Shown: positions 1-9,792 of the stretch, piece by piece
How the letters are laid out: every line of letters starts with the position of its first letter
How positions within the stretch are numbered: position 1 is the first letter of the stretch
Origin: Branchiostoma belcheri
Lineage: Eukaryota; Chordata; Leptocardii; Amphioxiformes; Branchiostomatidae
Length of the DNA stretch: 64,000 bases
Assembly: GCF_001625305.1 (NCBI RefSeq)
Contig: NW_017802713.1
Location: forward strand, 1,693,538-1,757,537
Direction of reading: 5' to 3'
The notes under the pieces: generated by a model
What the model was told of the DNA's origin: nothing
The model's input: the letters and a program-made list of their open reading frames with translations, nothing else
Databases searched by the model: none
Program-made: the position numbers and the translations under genes

Positions 1-209
1 TGCCACGTATTGTTTAATCTCCACATGGGGCTTTAATCATCAACAACGCTTAACGACGTAAGTTACATAGAATGTACGGTGAAAGTAGCTCGTAAAAGAT
101 AACTAATTTGTTGGTCGAAATCAAACATTTTAGCATTAAATGTACGGCAAAAGTATCTGATAAAAGATGAATAATTATAATGTATTTTGTTGTATTTTCC
201 TTATGGTAG

Positions 210-241
210 GCGGGAAACGCTTCCACATAGCTGTATCAGAG
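210..241 (+). CDS. Gene A exon: start of cadherin-like repeat
   Basis: A 32-nt exon between ATGGTAG and GTGAGT, phase 1 to phase 0, reading GKRFHIAVSE. Joined to the next exon it gives the usual cadherin opening (VxE, then G, V), which is the reason for accepting so short an exon. Confidence 0.55.
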
Positions 242-1380
242 GTGAGTTTAAACGTATTTCTATCATCATCATATCAACATATAACCTCCACTAGGCCTTT
301 CTACGGGAATACGGGCAAAAAAGAGAGTAAAATTGGCCAAGGGAGTCCGGCCGCGGGGAGATGATTTCGTTCCCTCCGAAGTCAAACCTACAAGGCGGCC
401 AAACTCCCCTGGCAAATATTCTCCTATACATAGCCAGCGTGGTTAGTCGGGCGATTCTTCCCACTGCTTGAGGGGACCAGCGAGCGCCGTAAGCGAGGCG
501 CCGTAGGCGAGGTTCCTATATAAGTTGATAGAATACATAGCTTCCAAAACTAATGTTACGCTACCTCACTCAAAATCAGATATCTTTAATACTCTCCTTT
601 CATGTCCTACTCAGATATCAGTGTACGTTGGAAAATTCATATTCGAATCACTACAAAAGCGACACCAGATTGTTAATAGCTGATATATCCCCTGAATTAC
701 AGAATGTAATAATACTCTTCCTAAGAAAACACAATAGATTAGCTTTAGTATCATTATGGACTAGCTAGTTAGAATTATATCTTAGTATTAGTTGATGTAT
801 GTACCATTGTTGTTTCTTTGCCATACATTGTACCAGCTACAGTTGTTGAGCAATAAAGTTGATTTGATTTGATTTGATTTTATAAAGGGGGTCCGGGGGG
901 GCATGCTCCCCCGGGAAATTTGAAAAATGAATAGAATGAAGACTAATATCAACTACTATCAAGGTACAAACCTGGACATTCGAACTACAATTCTCTTAGG
1001 CCACTCGTTCTTGTTTTTGCTCTCGTAATTCTTCTATCCCAGACCCCCTAGTGTCGGATATAAAGTTACTGTGGGAAGTTATCTTGTTCCATAGTACATA
1101 GAAGTGGTACATAAATAAACTGATTTTATTGTTGCTTCTTTGCTCCAGAGCGCTGATCCAGGTCACGTGATCATGTGTTTAGGAGGCTTGACCGGAAAGA
1201 CAACGTACCGCATAACGGACGGAAACAAGGTATGCCGGGAGTGTGGTAACAACACGTTTGGGGGTAACTATTGTTACAAGTGTGGGCCGGGCAAATGAAT
1301 GACTCACAACTATAAATAATAATAAAAATAAATTAATAATAAATTAATAATAAATTAATAATAAATTAATAATAATAATA

Positions 1381-1418
<38 letters not shown>

Positions 1419-4400
1419 AATGATGATAATAATAAAATAATGATGATGATGATGATGATCGATGATAATAATAATAATAATAATATAGGGGGAAGCATTT
1501 TGTTGATATCTAGAATCTTGCGCTGTTCAAAATATGAATCAATCAATGCATACAGGGATGGCACAGATACTAGCTAATTACTAAGGCTTTTGTTCCTGGG
1601 ACAAACAATACATCATTAATCAATACTTAAGCTTCTTTGCCCCTCTCCCCAGGACGACCGGTTCGCCATTGACCGTGACAGCGGCAATGTGTACGTGAAG
1701 CGGTACCTCAACTTTGACATTGACTCACACTATGACGTCACGGTAACCGACGATGACGACGGGGTGAGTTGAAGAATCTAAAGAAACTAAACAAACAAAC
1801 AAACAAACAAACAAACAGCAATGGCAAGATAATACTGGTCATACTAGTAGTTATGCTTTGCCCAAAGACAATATAAGAAGAACAAGAACTTTACTTGCTC
1901 TACAATTGTACATGGTACAATACGAGGGGTGATCCAAAAGTTCTCGGCCTCACCTAGAAAATAGAGGTCAAACGCGTATTCTTTGGTATAGCTGTATACT
2001 ATGACGTCTTACATCACTGCACACAAAAATGCAAATTTTTACATTCATTAATTAGCACGTGACGCCCCGTGAAAATGGGGCGGGTGAGAGCAAAATCACA
2101 AAATGGCCGCAGCAGAAGCGTGTGCTGCGATCTTAGTATATCGATAAAAAGCTATGTCTCTTAGGGAAATCCATAAAGACATGATCAAGTCACTTGGTGA
2201 TGACTCCCCTTCTTATTTAACCACAAAGAACTGGGTTGCTAGCTCTAAGCGCGTCAAGGAGAGCACAAAAGATGAACATATGTCAGGATGCCACAAATCA
2301 GCACCATGGACAATCCAGTTGAGGCCATCCATAACATGGTAGTGAATGACAGATGTGAGACTGTCCAACATGTAGCAGGTTCTTTGGCCTGACTTGTGGT
2401 ACAGTTCCCAATGTTTTGTCAGACATCCTGGGGATGAGCAACTTGTCTGCATGATGGGTGCCTAGAATGTTGACTGAACATCACACGTTAAACAGGCTGG
2501 ACATTTCAAGGAACGAATTCAGTCCATAAAGGCAACTTACTCAAATGATTTGTCACCCAGTATGAGACATGGGTTCACCACTTTCACCCCGAATCAAAAC
2601 AGCAGAGCAAATAATTGATGAAGAACGGTTCCCAGCATCCCAAGCGAGTTTTACCCGTTGAAAAGGTTTTTGCCTCTGTTTTCTGGGACAGTGAGGGGGT
2701 AATCATTATTGACTACCTGCAAAAGGGTCAAACCATCAATGGGGTGTACTGTGCACCAGAATTGCGGCAGTTGAGGGCAACAATCACAGAGAAAAGGAGA
2801 GGAAAGTTCAGAGTTGACGTGCTGACAATGCACCTGTCCACACAGCACAGGGGTCAGTGGCAGCAGCAAACGAATGTGGCTTTGAAGTCTTACCCCACTC
2901 TTCCTAGTCACCTGACCTAGCACCGTGGGCCTTCTACCTGTTTCCTAAACTCAAGTTCTACTTACGTGGTCAACGTTTTGATGGTGATGATGGCGTCATT
3001 GATGTGGTTTAGGCATCTTTAAGGGCTTAAGACGAAATATTCTTCCACAAGGGAAAGGAAAGCTGGAACATCACTGGACCAAGTGCATTGAAGTTAGAGG
3101 AGACTATGTTAAAAAATAGTGTAAGAAAAATTTTTCTGCCATCACGTTTTTTGGGAGAGGCCGAGAACTTTTGGATCACCCCTCGTATATGGCAACGACT
3201 ATTAAACATAGTACAAAAATTGAAAAGGGTATAGAATAAAATTTAACATCCTTAGTACTAAACATCAGGAGCTAATATAGTATACAATCAAGTAAGACTT
3301 CGGTACAAAACTGTGTTTTATGTATTTACACATATTAGACCTGAACCCTACTTTCTTCTTATAAAGGGTGAACTTCGTATGCTCATTTCTGTGAAGGAAG
3401 ACCCATCCTACCCGCCCGTCTTCAACTCTGCCTGTTACATCCCACCTCGTGCAAGACCAGACACAAGTGTGAGTTTGTAGTCCGTTCTTCTTCTCCAAGC
3501 TAATAAGGTCAATGTCCTGAACCAGACGTCTGTCACCATGGTAACTCGTGTTAGGTTACATCATGTTGCAATTTTATAGTAGGAGGGATTTAGACTCCTG
3601 TCACCATATATATGAATGTGTTTGAGTAAGAATTAACAGAGCAGACCATATGCGAAGGTAAACATTATATTTGCTTTTCAAATGTTACCTTTAGAGTATG
3701 ATATAGATTATTCATATTCACTAGATATCTTGAAAATCTATGAATGGCCACTAGTATGTCGAGGGACAACACATAAGAGAAGAAACGGGATATATTGCTG
3801 CAGATTATTTTTGGCGACGCCTCAGGGAAGGAGCCATTGAGGTAGTCGTACTAGTATACGATCAAGTTGAATTTTATCCAAAACATTCCACCTGCAGATT
3901 CGTGTTTGCGTAAGGTAGAGAGAACGTTGCTACTCTGAGAAAAAAAATAGGAGAGGGCAGAGAAAAGGCGCAAAGCCTGTGCAGCTGCTTACCTACATTT
4001 ATTTTCAAATAACTGTTTTTTCTTGCGTTCTTTTTTTTTTCAGCTGTTCCCGTTTATGGTCCAAGTCAGCTCGAGCTCCATGTTGGGTTACAGGCTCCTG
4101 TACAGCGACGGTCACAAGCAAGGGAAGCGGTCGACTTTGTCCCTAAATGATCAGTGTAAGTTACACATTCAACCACCGCCTTTTACACAGACCAAAGAAA
4201 CAACAAAGCGAACACTAGAAAGGTAACATTTGCAAAGCAAATGCATAATGTTTACCTTCGCATATGGTCTGATCTGTAAATTCTTACTCAAACACATTCA
4301 TATATATGGCCAGACATCCCTCTTGCTATAAAATTGCAACATGATGTAACCCAACACTAGTTACCATAGTGACAGACGTCTGGCCCAGGTCATTGACCTT

Positions 4401-7400
4401 ATGTGTTTGAGGAGGAGGAAACTGAACAAAAACAATATGTTTTCCTTCGGTAAATTAAACATAAAAACTGTTGATGATGTTCTCTAGAACTATTCATCTG
4501 GACAGCAATGGACAGGTATTGTTACTACTGTCCGTTACTAATGACAAAGGAATGATGACATTTGTTTCTCCTTCACCTGTTTCAGGTGGGGCGAAGGCTT
4601 ATGTGGTCATGCGGGACGAGTATCTGACCACTCAGATACCTCCGGGTACGACGCCACATTTCCTGGCTTCCTGCACAAATACCAGAGACCCAACAAGAGG
4701 CACCCTGAGCGCCACCCCCTACTGGGTACTAGTCATGCTTTCAATGTCGTTGTTGTGTAATTGGAGGATGTGGGGAGGTTAGATGAACCGACTGGGTTGG
4801 CAGGGCCAGAAAAAAAACGTTACGATCCCTCCGCCGCTTAACATCTGTTTGGAGATCAAACAAAGGCAAAACTCTCCTACTTCAGATTTATTTTTTGGCA
4901 TAATTTTTTTATTCATGAGAAGCTCAAATCGGCCTGCAGGCCGCTTTTAATTGAAATCATGAGGTAAGAGTCATACGAAACAGAAAGTTAACCTCATATG
5001 GAGTCCCATCTATACACACATTTTACACATACAAGATACAAAAAGACATGCATGTATTATGAAAGTGAGTGCTCGTATATGCAATATTAGTCATGATATT
5101 TATCATATCTAAAGCATGTTACTAACATGCTTCCAAACGTAGTCTCCAGATCTAAATTTTTGAGAAAAGACAATAATCATTTTCTCCGCCAACAGAATGC
5201 AACGTACGAGCGCCCGCCAGATGTCGCTATTGACCCGCAGTGGTTTGCGAACAAGACGAGTTCACGTTATGCCGCCCGCAGGCACGTTCTCCTTATAGTG
5301 GACATGGCGGACATTGTGACGGACAACCTTCCCGTGTCCGACTGTCGACTGGAGTTTGAAACGGCCACGGGATTTTCATTTAAGTTTCAGGCGATGCTCG
5401 CTTTGGATGCCATCGGTGAGTATCGCATCAACGATTCAAGGCAAAACTTACATGATTTGTGTTTTATGTTTGTATCTCTTCTCTTTTTCCATGTCTTTGT
5501 ATTTGTACATGATTGTATGTATTGTTTACTTGAAATGAAATTAAAACTAGAAAGGTAACATTTGCAAAGCAAAGGCATAATGTTTACCTTCGTATAATCT
5601 GCTCCGTTAATTCTTACTCAAACACAGAGATATATTTGGTGACAGAAGTCGTAAATCCCTACAGGTATAAAATTACAACATGATGTAACCCAACACTAGT
5701 TACCATGGTGATAGACTGCTGGGCTCAGGTCACTGACCTTTTGTGTTTGGAGAGGAGGAAACGGAGCAAAAACAAATTATTTCATTTCATGATTTTAATG
5801 AAATCAATTTTTATTCGAGAATCAATTTTTATTCGCATTCCGGAATTCAAAGAAATGTCAATTGATGGATCTTCCATAAAACTTAATCGTCAATAAACTG
5901 TCAATAGATGAGTAAAGACAAAAAACTACCGAAACAATGCGTTTTGCCAAAAAAGCTCATTGTTTCTAAAGAAAGTAAATAGCGAAATCCTTTTCCTTGA
6001 AAACATGTCAATGAAATACTGTACAATCTCTGTGCATTTGACTGAAGTACTGTCGCACACACATATCTCAGGTTGCCCTGATGGTTACTACGGAGGGACA
6101 TGTAGGAACGTCTGTGTGTGTCAAAATGGCGGCAGGTGTCATCCTTTCAACGGCGCCTGCAAGTGCCCGGATGGATGGACGGGACGAGCCTGCGACATCG
6201 GTAAATTCTCGATAATTTTTTCTTCACTACCTGTTTTTCTAAATTTTTCACCATTTTAGACAACTTTTATATCTAAAATGTTACATGTTTGTATGTTTAT
6301 GTTACAGTGGATCCGAAGATTGTGATCTCTGCGGAACGTAGTGACGTCATGTCCGGTCAGACGGTACAGATCAGCTGTGCTGTCTTCAACGTCGATCCCA
6401 GCAGCACTTTCGCGTGGGCGCTGAACGGTCGGCAGCTGTCTCCTAGCGACGGGGTGACTGAGATCCTGACGTCACGAGGTTTCGACGGCATGAACAGGTA
6501 CGGCTTGTTCTGAAATGACCGACGTCCAATGATGGTGGATATTGAGGTTTCTTTTGGACTTGATAATGGTATACTTCACCTGGAAAAGGACACAAACACA
6601 TATTTAGCTAAAATTTTACTTGTTTAAGGTTCAAAATCTTGTTAAAACACAAAGGATTGTTCTCACCTAGAGCTTTCGTCACTCTGATCTTCTCCAATAG
6701 ACTGACCCAGTGAAACTTGTCACGTGGCTTCTCTGAAGTGTGACGTCACACTGGGTCAAAGGTAAACGATGTCGGCCCCCGTCGCGGTTGAATGATGGGC
6801 CCTGATGTGAATAGCCTCTTCTAACCTCTCTCGGGAAGTACTAAAATTTTAACTTATTTTTTGTTGTAGAACGTTCGTGAACACGACCATCATCGCAAAC
6901 ATCTCCTCATTGGCTGACTCCGGAGAGTACGCATGCGCATACGTGACCAGCAGCGGAAAGCTGTACCGCGAGTCCACTCAGATCTCACTTGAAGGTCAGT
7001 TAGATAACGGCCACGGTTTTTAAACACAGACGTTGATTTCAACACATCTGGTAGAGATATATAGTTATGTTTATCTTCGCAGAAGGAAAACACATTGTTT
7101 TTGCTCTGTTTCGTCTTCCTCTTTTTCTTCTCCAAACCAATGAGGTCAATGATCTGAACCAGACGTCTGTCACCATGGTAACTAGTGTTGGGTTACATCA
7201 TGTTGCAATTTTATAGCAGGAGGGATTTAGACTCCTGTCTGACCATATATATGAATGTGTTTGAGTACGGATTAACAGAGCAGAACATATGCGAAGGTAA
7301 ACATTATGAATTTGCTTTGCAAAGGTTACCTTTCTAGTATTAAAATTTTAACTTTTGCATAATTTACATGCTACTTACCATCGTTGTAGGGATCTACAGC

Positions 7401-8416
7401 CCAGACTGCGCCAACTGTTTCTCACCAGGACGTCCCCGCGGTACGGCCTTTTCCTTCTCGTTGTCTCAATTTCTTTATCCATTTGTACTAGCCTCCTGTG
7501 CAGGCCTCTGGGCGGATGGAAGTTTTGATACTGCGTTTTGTAGAATTTTCAACGCGTTCTTTTGCCGACACATCCTACAACCAGCCGCCACATGGCAGGG
7601 ACAAACCTTCTTTGGGCGGCTGCCGGTTGTAGAATGGGCGACAAGAGAACGCGCTGAAAATTCTACAAAACGCAGTACTAGTATCAAAACGCCCACCCGC
7701 CCGGAGGCCTGCACAGGAGGCTAATTTCTCACTATGTTTTGTGATGGGGATGGGCATGGAAGGGGAGATATATTCTCCAAGCAGATGTTGAGAGCATTTT
7801 CCAGTTGGTTGCGCGTCAGAAAAAAAAGGGACAGCTAGCTATAGATAGCGTCACGATTTTGCTCTAGATGTTGTTGAAAATTGGTAGCAAAGTGACTATT
7901 TATATTCACCGAAGGAAACATATTGTTTTTGCTCTGTTTCGTCCTCTTCTTCTTCTCCAAGCAGTGACCTCTGACCTGACCAATGACATGATTTGTTGAC
8001 GTCTGTCGCCATGGTGACTGGTGTTGCGTTACGTAATGTTGCAATTTCACGGTCTGCTCTGCTCCTGTCACCATATACTAGTAGTATATGTATGTGAATG
8101 TGTTTGAGTAAAAATTAACAGAGCAGGCCATGTCTGAAGGTAAATATTATGCATTTGCTTTGAAAATGTTATATTTCTCTAGCTCTTAAATGTCTTTTTT
8201 TCTTCAGGTGAAAGCATTGCCTTGTACTTCATGAGCGCTCTTGCACTTGGTCTTATCGTCGCCATGGCAACCCAGTGCGAGATTAATCGGCGCAAGCGCA
8301 AAGCAGCCCCGACAGCAGGCCCTCCGAGTGTCCCGGATGTGAAGGCACGCAACGTGCAGCTTCAAACCCTGATCGCTAGGGGAGCTGTTGAGAATGAATA
8401 TGAACATGTCGTGTAG
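210..8416 (+). CDS. Gene A: cadherin-like/EGF/Ig single-pass membrane protein (5' end missing)
   Basis: Twelve exons join in frame: 210-241, 1149-1229, 1653-1763, 3367-3468, 4044-4155, 4586-4725, 5196-5415, 6072-6200, 6308-6497, 6870-6994, 7390-7440 and 8208-8416, giving about 500 residues. In order they encode a cadherin-like repeat (start HIAVSE, core FAIDRDSG, end YPPVF), an unnamed ectodomain over three exons, an 8-Cys EGF module, an Ig domain (QISC, FAWALN, DSGEYAC), a 17-residue linker, a transmembrane helix (LYFMSALALGLIVAMA), a basic stop-transfer (NRRKRK) and a tail ending EYEHVV. The calcium-binding linker of classical cadherins is degenerate (KEDPSYPPVF in place of DxNDN). The first visible exon starts in phase 1, so at least one 5' exon with the signal peptide lies upstream, probably outside the window. 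It is probably a cell-surface receptor or adhesion protein; ligand and pathway cannot be read from sequence. Exon joins are predicted from splice sites and phase only. Confidence 0.75.
445..935 (-). repeat. Mixed dispersed repeat block with GC-rich palindrome
   Basis: 461-515 (TTCCCACTG, CCAGCGAGCGCC) is the inverse of 9430-9500, so both belong to one family. 890-925 is a near-palindrome around GGCATGCTCCCCC. The LINE-like end at 553-885 lies between them. Confidence 0.55.
553..885 (+). mobile_element. Probable non-LTR retrotransposon 3' end
   Basis: A short open frame (553-768, ending LVSLWTS) is followed by about 100 bp of untranslated sequence, AATAAA and a (TTGAT)n tail at 858-878. This layout fits a 5'-truncated LINE. 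The protein piece is too short to assign to a clade. Confidence 0.45.
1149..1229 (+). CDS. Gene A exon: cadherin-like repeat, first half
   Basis: Acceptor CTCCAG and donor GTATGC, phase 0-0. It reads SADPGHVIMCLGG and ends YRITDGNK. Confidence 0.65.
1314..1486. repeat. AT-rich and (GAT)n microsatellite
   Basis: Runs of AATAATAAATT-type repeats are followed by two blocks of about ten GAT/ATG triplets. It lies in a gene A intron. A poly-Ser/Ile open frame read across it on the - strand is an artefact of the repeat. Confidence 0.95.
1653..1763 (+). CDS. Gene A exon: cadherin-like repeat core
   Basis: Acceptor CCCCAG and donor GTGAGT, 37 codons, phase 0-0. FAIDRDSGNVYVKRYLNFD matches the cadherin FxIDxxSGxI...L pattern, and the exon ends YDVTVTDDDDG. 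Confidence 0.8.
1923..3185 (+). mobile_element. Decayed mariner-family DNA transposon
   Basis: A 1,263-bp element with near-perfect terminal inverted repeats (CGAGGGGTGATCCAAAAG at the left, its complement at the right) flanked by TA at 1921-1922 and 3186-3187, as expected for Tc1/mariner. Transposase pieces remain on the + strand. One is a helix-turn-helix region near 2154-2300 (SLREIHKDM, LGDDSPSY). The other is a catalytic-domain stretch at 2615-2920 (FWDSEG, DYLQKGQTING). The first catalytic Asp survives in FWDSEG, but the usual second-Asp motif is replaced (HLSTQH) and the frame is broken in several places, so it should be inactive. It sits in a gene A intron. Confidence 0.93.
3367..3468 (+). 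CDS. Gene A exon: end of cadherin repeat and linker
   Basis: Acceptor ATAAAG and donor GTGAGT, 34 codons, phase 0-0. It reads GELRMLISVKED, YPPVFNSACY. Gene B has an equivalent phase 0-0 exon starting NSHY at 11175-11234. Confidence 0.7.
3482..3697 (-). mobile_element. Helentron-like repeat, copy 1 (truncated)
   Basis: Shares the internal sequence and the GTAAACATTAT...TTGC hairpin with the copy at 7065-7338; the distal end is missing. Strand labels for this family follow the CTAG end: '+' copies start with ACTAG, '-' copies end with CTAGT. Confidence 0.7.
4044..4155 (+). CDS. Gene A exon: unnamed ectodomain, part 1
   Basis: Poly-T acceptor TTTCAG and donor GTAAGT, phase 0-1. It reads LFPFMVQVSSS and ends LSLNDQ. 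Its counterpart in gene B (12242-12362) starts RFPFVIGYQT and has identical phases. Confidence 0.75.
4213..4464 (+). mobile_element. Helentron-like repeat, copy 2
   Basis: Starts ACTAGAAAGGTAACATTTGC and ends near GGTAAATTAAACATAA. It lies in a gene A intron. Confidence 0.8.
4586..4725 (+). CDS. Gene A exon: unnamed ectodomain, part 2
   Basis: Acceptor TTTCAG and donor GTACTA, phase 1-0. It reads (C)GAKAYVVMRDEYL and ends TPYW. The gene B counterpart (12970-13112) starts (C)GTTIYVMVVRR and ends VHW, with the same phases. Confidence 0.75.
5196..5415 (+). CDS. Gene A exon: unnamed ectodomain, part 3
   Basis: Acceptor CCAACAG and donor GTGAGT, phase 0-1. It reads NATYERPPDVAID, VLLIVDMADIV, LEFETATGFSF. 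Two N-glycosylation sequons (NATY, NKTS) are visible. It is paralogous to 13856-14057 in gene B. Confidence 0.8.
5546..5780 (+). mobile_element. Helentron-like repeat, copy 3
   Basis: Starts ACTAGAAAGGTAACATTTGC; the far end has decayed near GAGCAAAAACAAAT. Confidence 0.78.
6072..6200 (+). CDS. Gene A exon: 8-Cys EGF module
   Basis: Acceptor CTCAG and donor GTAAAT, 129 nt, symmetric phase 1-1. It reads (G)CPDGYYGGTCRNVCVC, then CKCPDGWTGRACD: eight cysteines spaced as in the Tie/MEGF/SREC type of EGF repeat. Confidence 0.9.
6308..6497 (+). CDS. Gene A exon: Ig domain, first half
   Basis: Acceptor TTACAG and donor GTACGG, phase 1-2. It contains the first Ig cysteine (VQISCAVF) and the core tryptophan (TFAWALNGRQL). 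Confidence 0.88.
6655..6845 (-). repeat. Dispersed repeat resembling a retroelement 3' end
   Basis: Inverted relative to a copy at 24290-24530; both contain GACCCAGTG, TGACGTCACAC and CACGTGAC blocks. The complement has the hairpin and CGAA-type arrangement often seen at Penelope-like or LINE 3' ends, but no coding sequence accompanies it. Confidence 0.6.
6870..6994 (+). CDS. Gene A exon: Ig domain, second half
   Basis: Acceptor TTGTAG and donor GTCAGT, phase 2-1. It carries the DSGEYACAYV signature with the second Ig cysteine and two sequons (NTT, NIS). With the previous exon it forms a 315-nt module with phase-1 introns at both ends. Confidence 0.88.
7065..7338 (-). mobile_element. Helentron-like repeat, copy 4 (best preserved)
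   Basis: Starts TTATGTTTATC. Subterminal inverted repeats built on ATGTTTACC and GCTCTGTT lie at each side. The end has a hairpin with stem arms AATTTGC/GCAAA, followed by TTTCTAG^T. Confidence 0.82.
7390..7440 (+). CDS. Gene A exon: juxtamembrane linker
   Basis: A 51-nt exon, acceptor TTGTAG and donor GTACGG, phase 1-1, reading IYSPDCANCFSPGRPR with two cysteines. It joins the Ig domain to the transmembrane exon in frame. Confidence 0.65.
7491..7721. mobile_element. Foldback TA element (long palindrome)
   Basis: 231 bp starting GCCTCCTGTGCAGGCCT and ending in its complement, with TA on both sides (7489-7490, 7722-7723). The arms pair over most of their length. It lies in a gene A intron. 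The terminal hexamer GCCTCC is shared with the palindrome at 23904-24146. Confidence 0.85.
7899..8183 (-). mobile_element. Helentron-like repeat, copy 5
   Basis: Starts TTATATTCACCGAAGG and ends TTTCTCTAGCT, 24 bp before the last gene A exon. Confidence 0.78.
8208..8416 (+). CDS. Gene A last exon: transmembrane helix and cytoplasmic tail
   Basis: Acceptor TTCTTCAG, entered in phase 1, stop TAG at 8414-8416. It reads GESIALYFMSALALGLIVAM (transmembrane), then NRRKRK and a tail of about 45 residues ending NEYEHVV. The YEHV could be a phosphotyrosine or sorting signal; that is inference. Confidence 0.88.
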
Positions 8417-8424
8417 CTTTGTTA

Positions 8425-9080
8425 CTTCCATAGAATAGATAATGCTAGATTGTATCTGTCTGTTCTCCAGTTGCATGTGTCTTTTGATCCCCTTTTTTCC
8501 CTTGCTCTGTATGCGTACTTTGAATTTGAAGTAATTTGACTTTGAAGTAATTAAAAAGGAATGATTAATAAAGCAACACGACAATAATAGTTTTCCTTCG
8601 AATTTGTCTATGAAATTTAAGATTTCTAAAGGAGGTGAAATTTTTTACAATCATTCTCCAAATACATGTATTAAGATATAACCCCCCCCCCCAATATGTT
8701 ATTTTCATAGATATAATGATAGATTGTATTTGTCTGTTTTACAGTTGCACCAGTCCTTTGACTCCTCTGTTTTCCTTGCTCTGTATGCGTACTTACATGT
8801 AATGTAAGAGAAGTAATTAAAAAGGAATGATTAAAAAAGAAACAGGACTTTCCTTCGAATTTGTCACTGGCTGTCTGTGATATTTCAGGTTTATGAGGAA
8901 GTTTTCAAGTTTCAAGTTTTATTAATAAAATCAGCCTTGCAGCCAGTGCACAACCAAGCTGAATAAGACTGATTTTTTTCACAATTTTGTACATAGTAAA
9001 TCGGCGCAAGCGCAAAAGGTGAACTTTTTACAATCATTCTCCAAATACATGTATTAAGATACCCCCCCCCCCAATATATG
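8425..9080 (+). repeat. Tandem duplication of the gene A 3' UTR with an exon scrap
   Basis: Sequence at about 8430-8695 (TGTATGCGTACTT, AATTAAAAAGGAATGATTAA, poly-C) recurs at about 8705-9075. The second copy contains an interruption at about 8895-8995. It also carries, near 9000-9018, an exact piece of the terminal coding exon (AATCGGCGCAAGCGCAAA, the NRRKRK region). Confidence 0.75.
8567..8572 (+). terminator. Candidate polyadenylation signal of gene A
   Basis: AATAAA about 150 nt after the gene A stop codon. No downstream evidence fixes the cleavage site. Confidence 0.5.
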
Positions 9081-9179
9081 CCAAGATTGCGTACGTATAC
9101 AATAATTAACAACTCGTCATGTTCAAGGTGTTTTCAACACCAAAAGATTTTAAGAATTTAAGACCTTACCCTAAAAGTA

Positions 9180-9535
9180 GTTAGTGCATGCCTGTAGCCA
9201 AGGGAGGTTCGGAAGAACCCCCCCCCCCCACAAGGCTCAAAGGTCCACTTTTTATTTAAAGGTCCAAGATTTTCCTATAAAAGTTGGACTAATTCGTATC
9301 ACCAGTGGGCCTGGTAGAAAAACTGCTCATGTTATCATTGAATGAAAAGTTATGTTTTTAATTTGAAACCCTCTCAAAAATGCAGGAAATGCCGTTTTAG
9401 AAGGTTAAATTTTCAAAATTTTACGTGCTTTCCCCCTAAGAACCTCGCGCCTTTGGCGCTCGCTGGTTCCTCAGACAGTGGGAAGACCCCCCCCCCCCAA
9501 CAAAATCCTGGCTACGGGCGTGTAGTTGTCACGTA
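9180..9535 (+). repeat. Dispersed repeat with poly-C tracts
   Basis: Contains two C(10-12) runs and the block CTCGCTGGTTCCTCAGACAG, matching 461-515 in opposite orientation. The sequence GTAGCCAAG...CTTGGCTAC-like occurs near both ends. Confidence 0.6.
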
Positions 9536-9622
9536 CTGGTATTAACCACTCACCTAAACCACAAAAGATCCTTCCTACTAGACGGCGATCGATCATCAAA
9601 CAAACACCGTGGGTGCTAGGCC

Positions 9623-9630
9623 TTTATAAA
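9623..9630 (+). promoter_or_regulatory. Candidate TATA box of gene B
   Basis: TTTATAAA 117 bp upstream of the gene B ATG, in the short non-repetitive stretch between the poly-C repeat and exon 1. Position and sequence fit, but there is no transcript evidence. Confidence 0.35.
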
Positions 9631-9746
9631 CCTCTCCATTTCCTCAAAGTCACAAAACACCAGGTACCCACTTCCTTCACGTGTCGCCTTCCACCAGGGT
9701 GTCTACACTGCCCGTCCTCCCAAAACCACGGCCTAGACTACGCACC

Positions 9747-9792
9747 ATGGCAGTGTCTTCAGTCGTCCGTTTTGTGTTAGTCATATGGACAG
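9747..9792 (+). CDS. Gene B exon 1: signal peptide
   Basis: ATG in context CACCATGG, donor GTGAGT, ends in phase 1. Confidence 0.75.

Noticed and set aside
1355..1564. Poly-Ser/Leu/Ile open frame on the - strand
   Set aside because: Translation of the GAT/AAT microsatellite.
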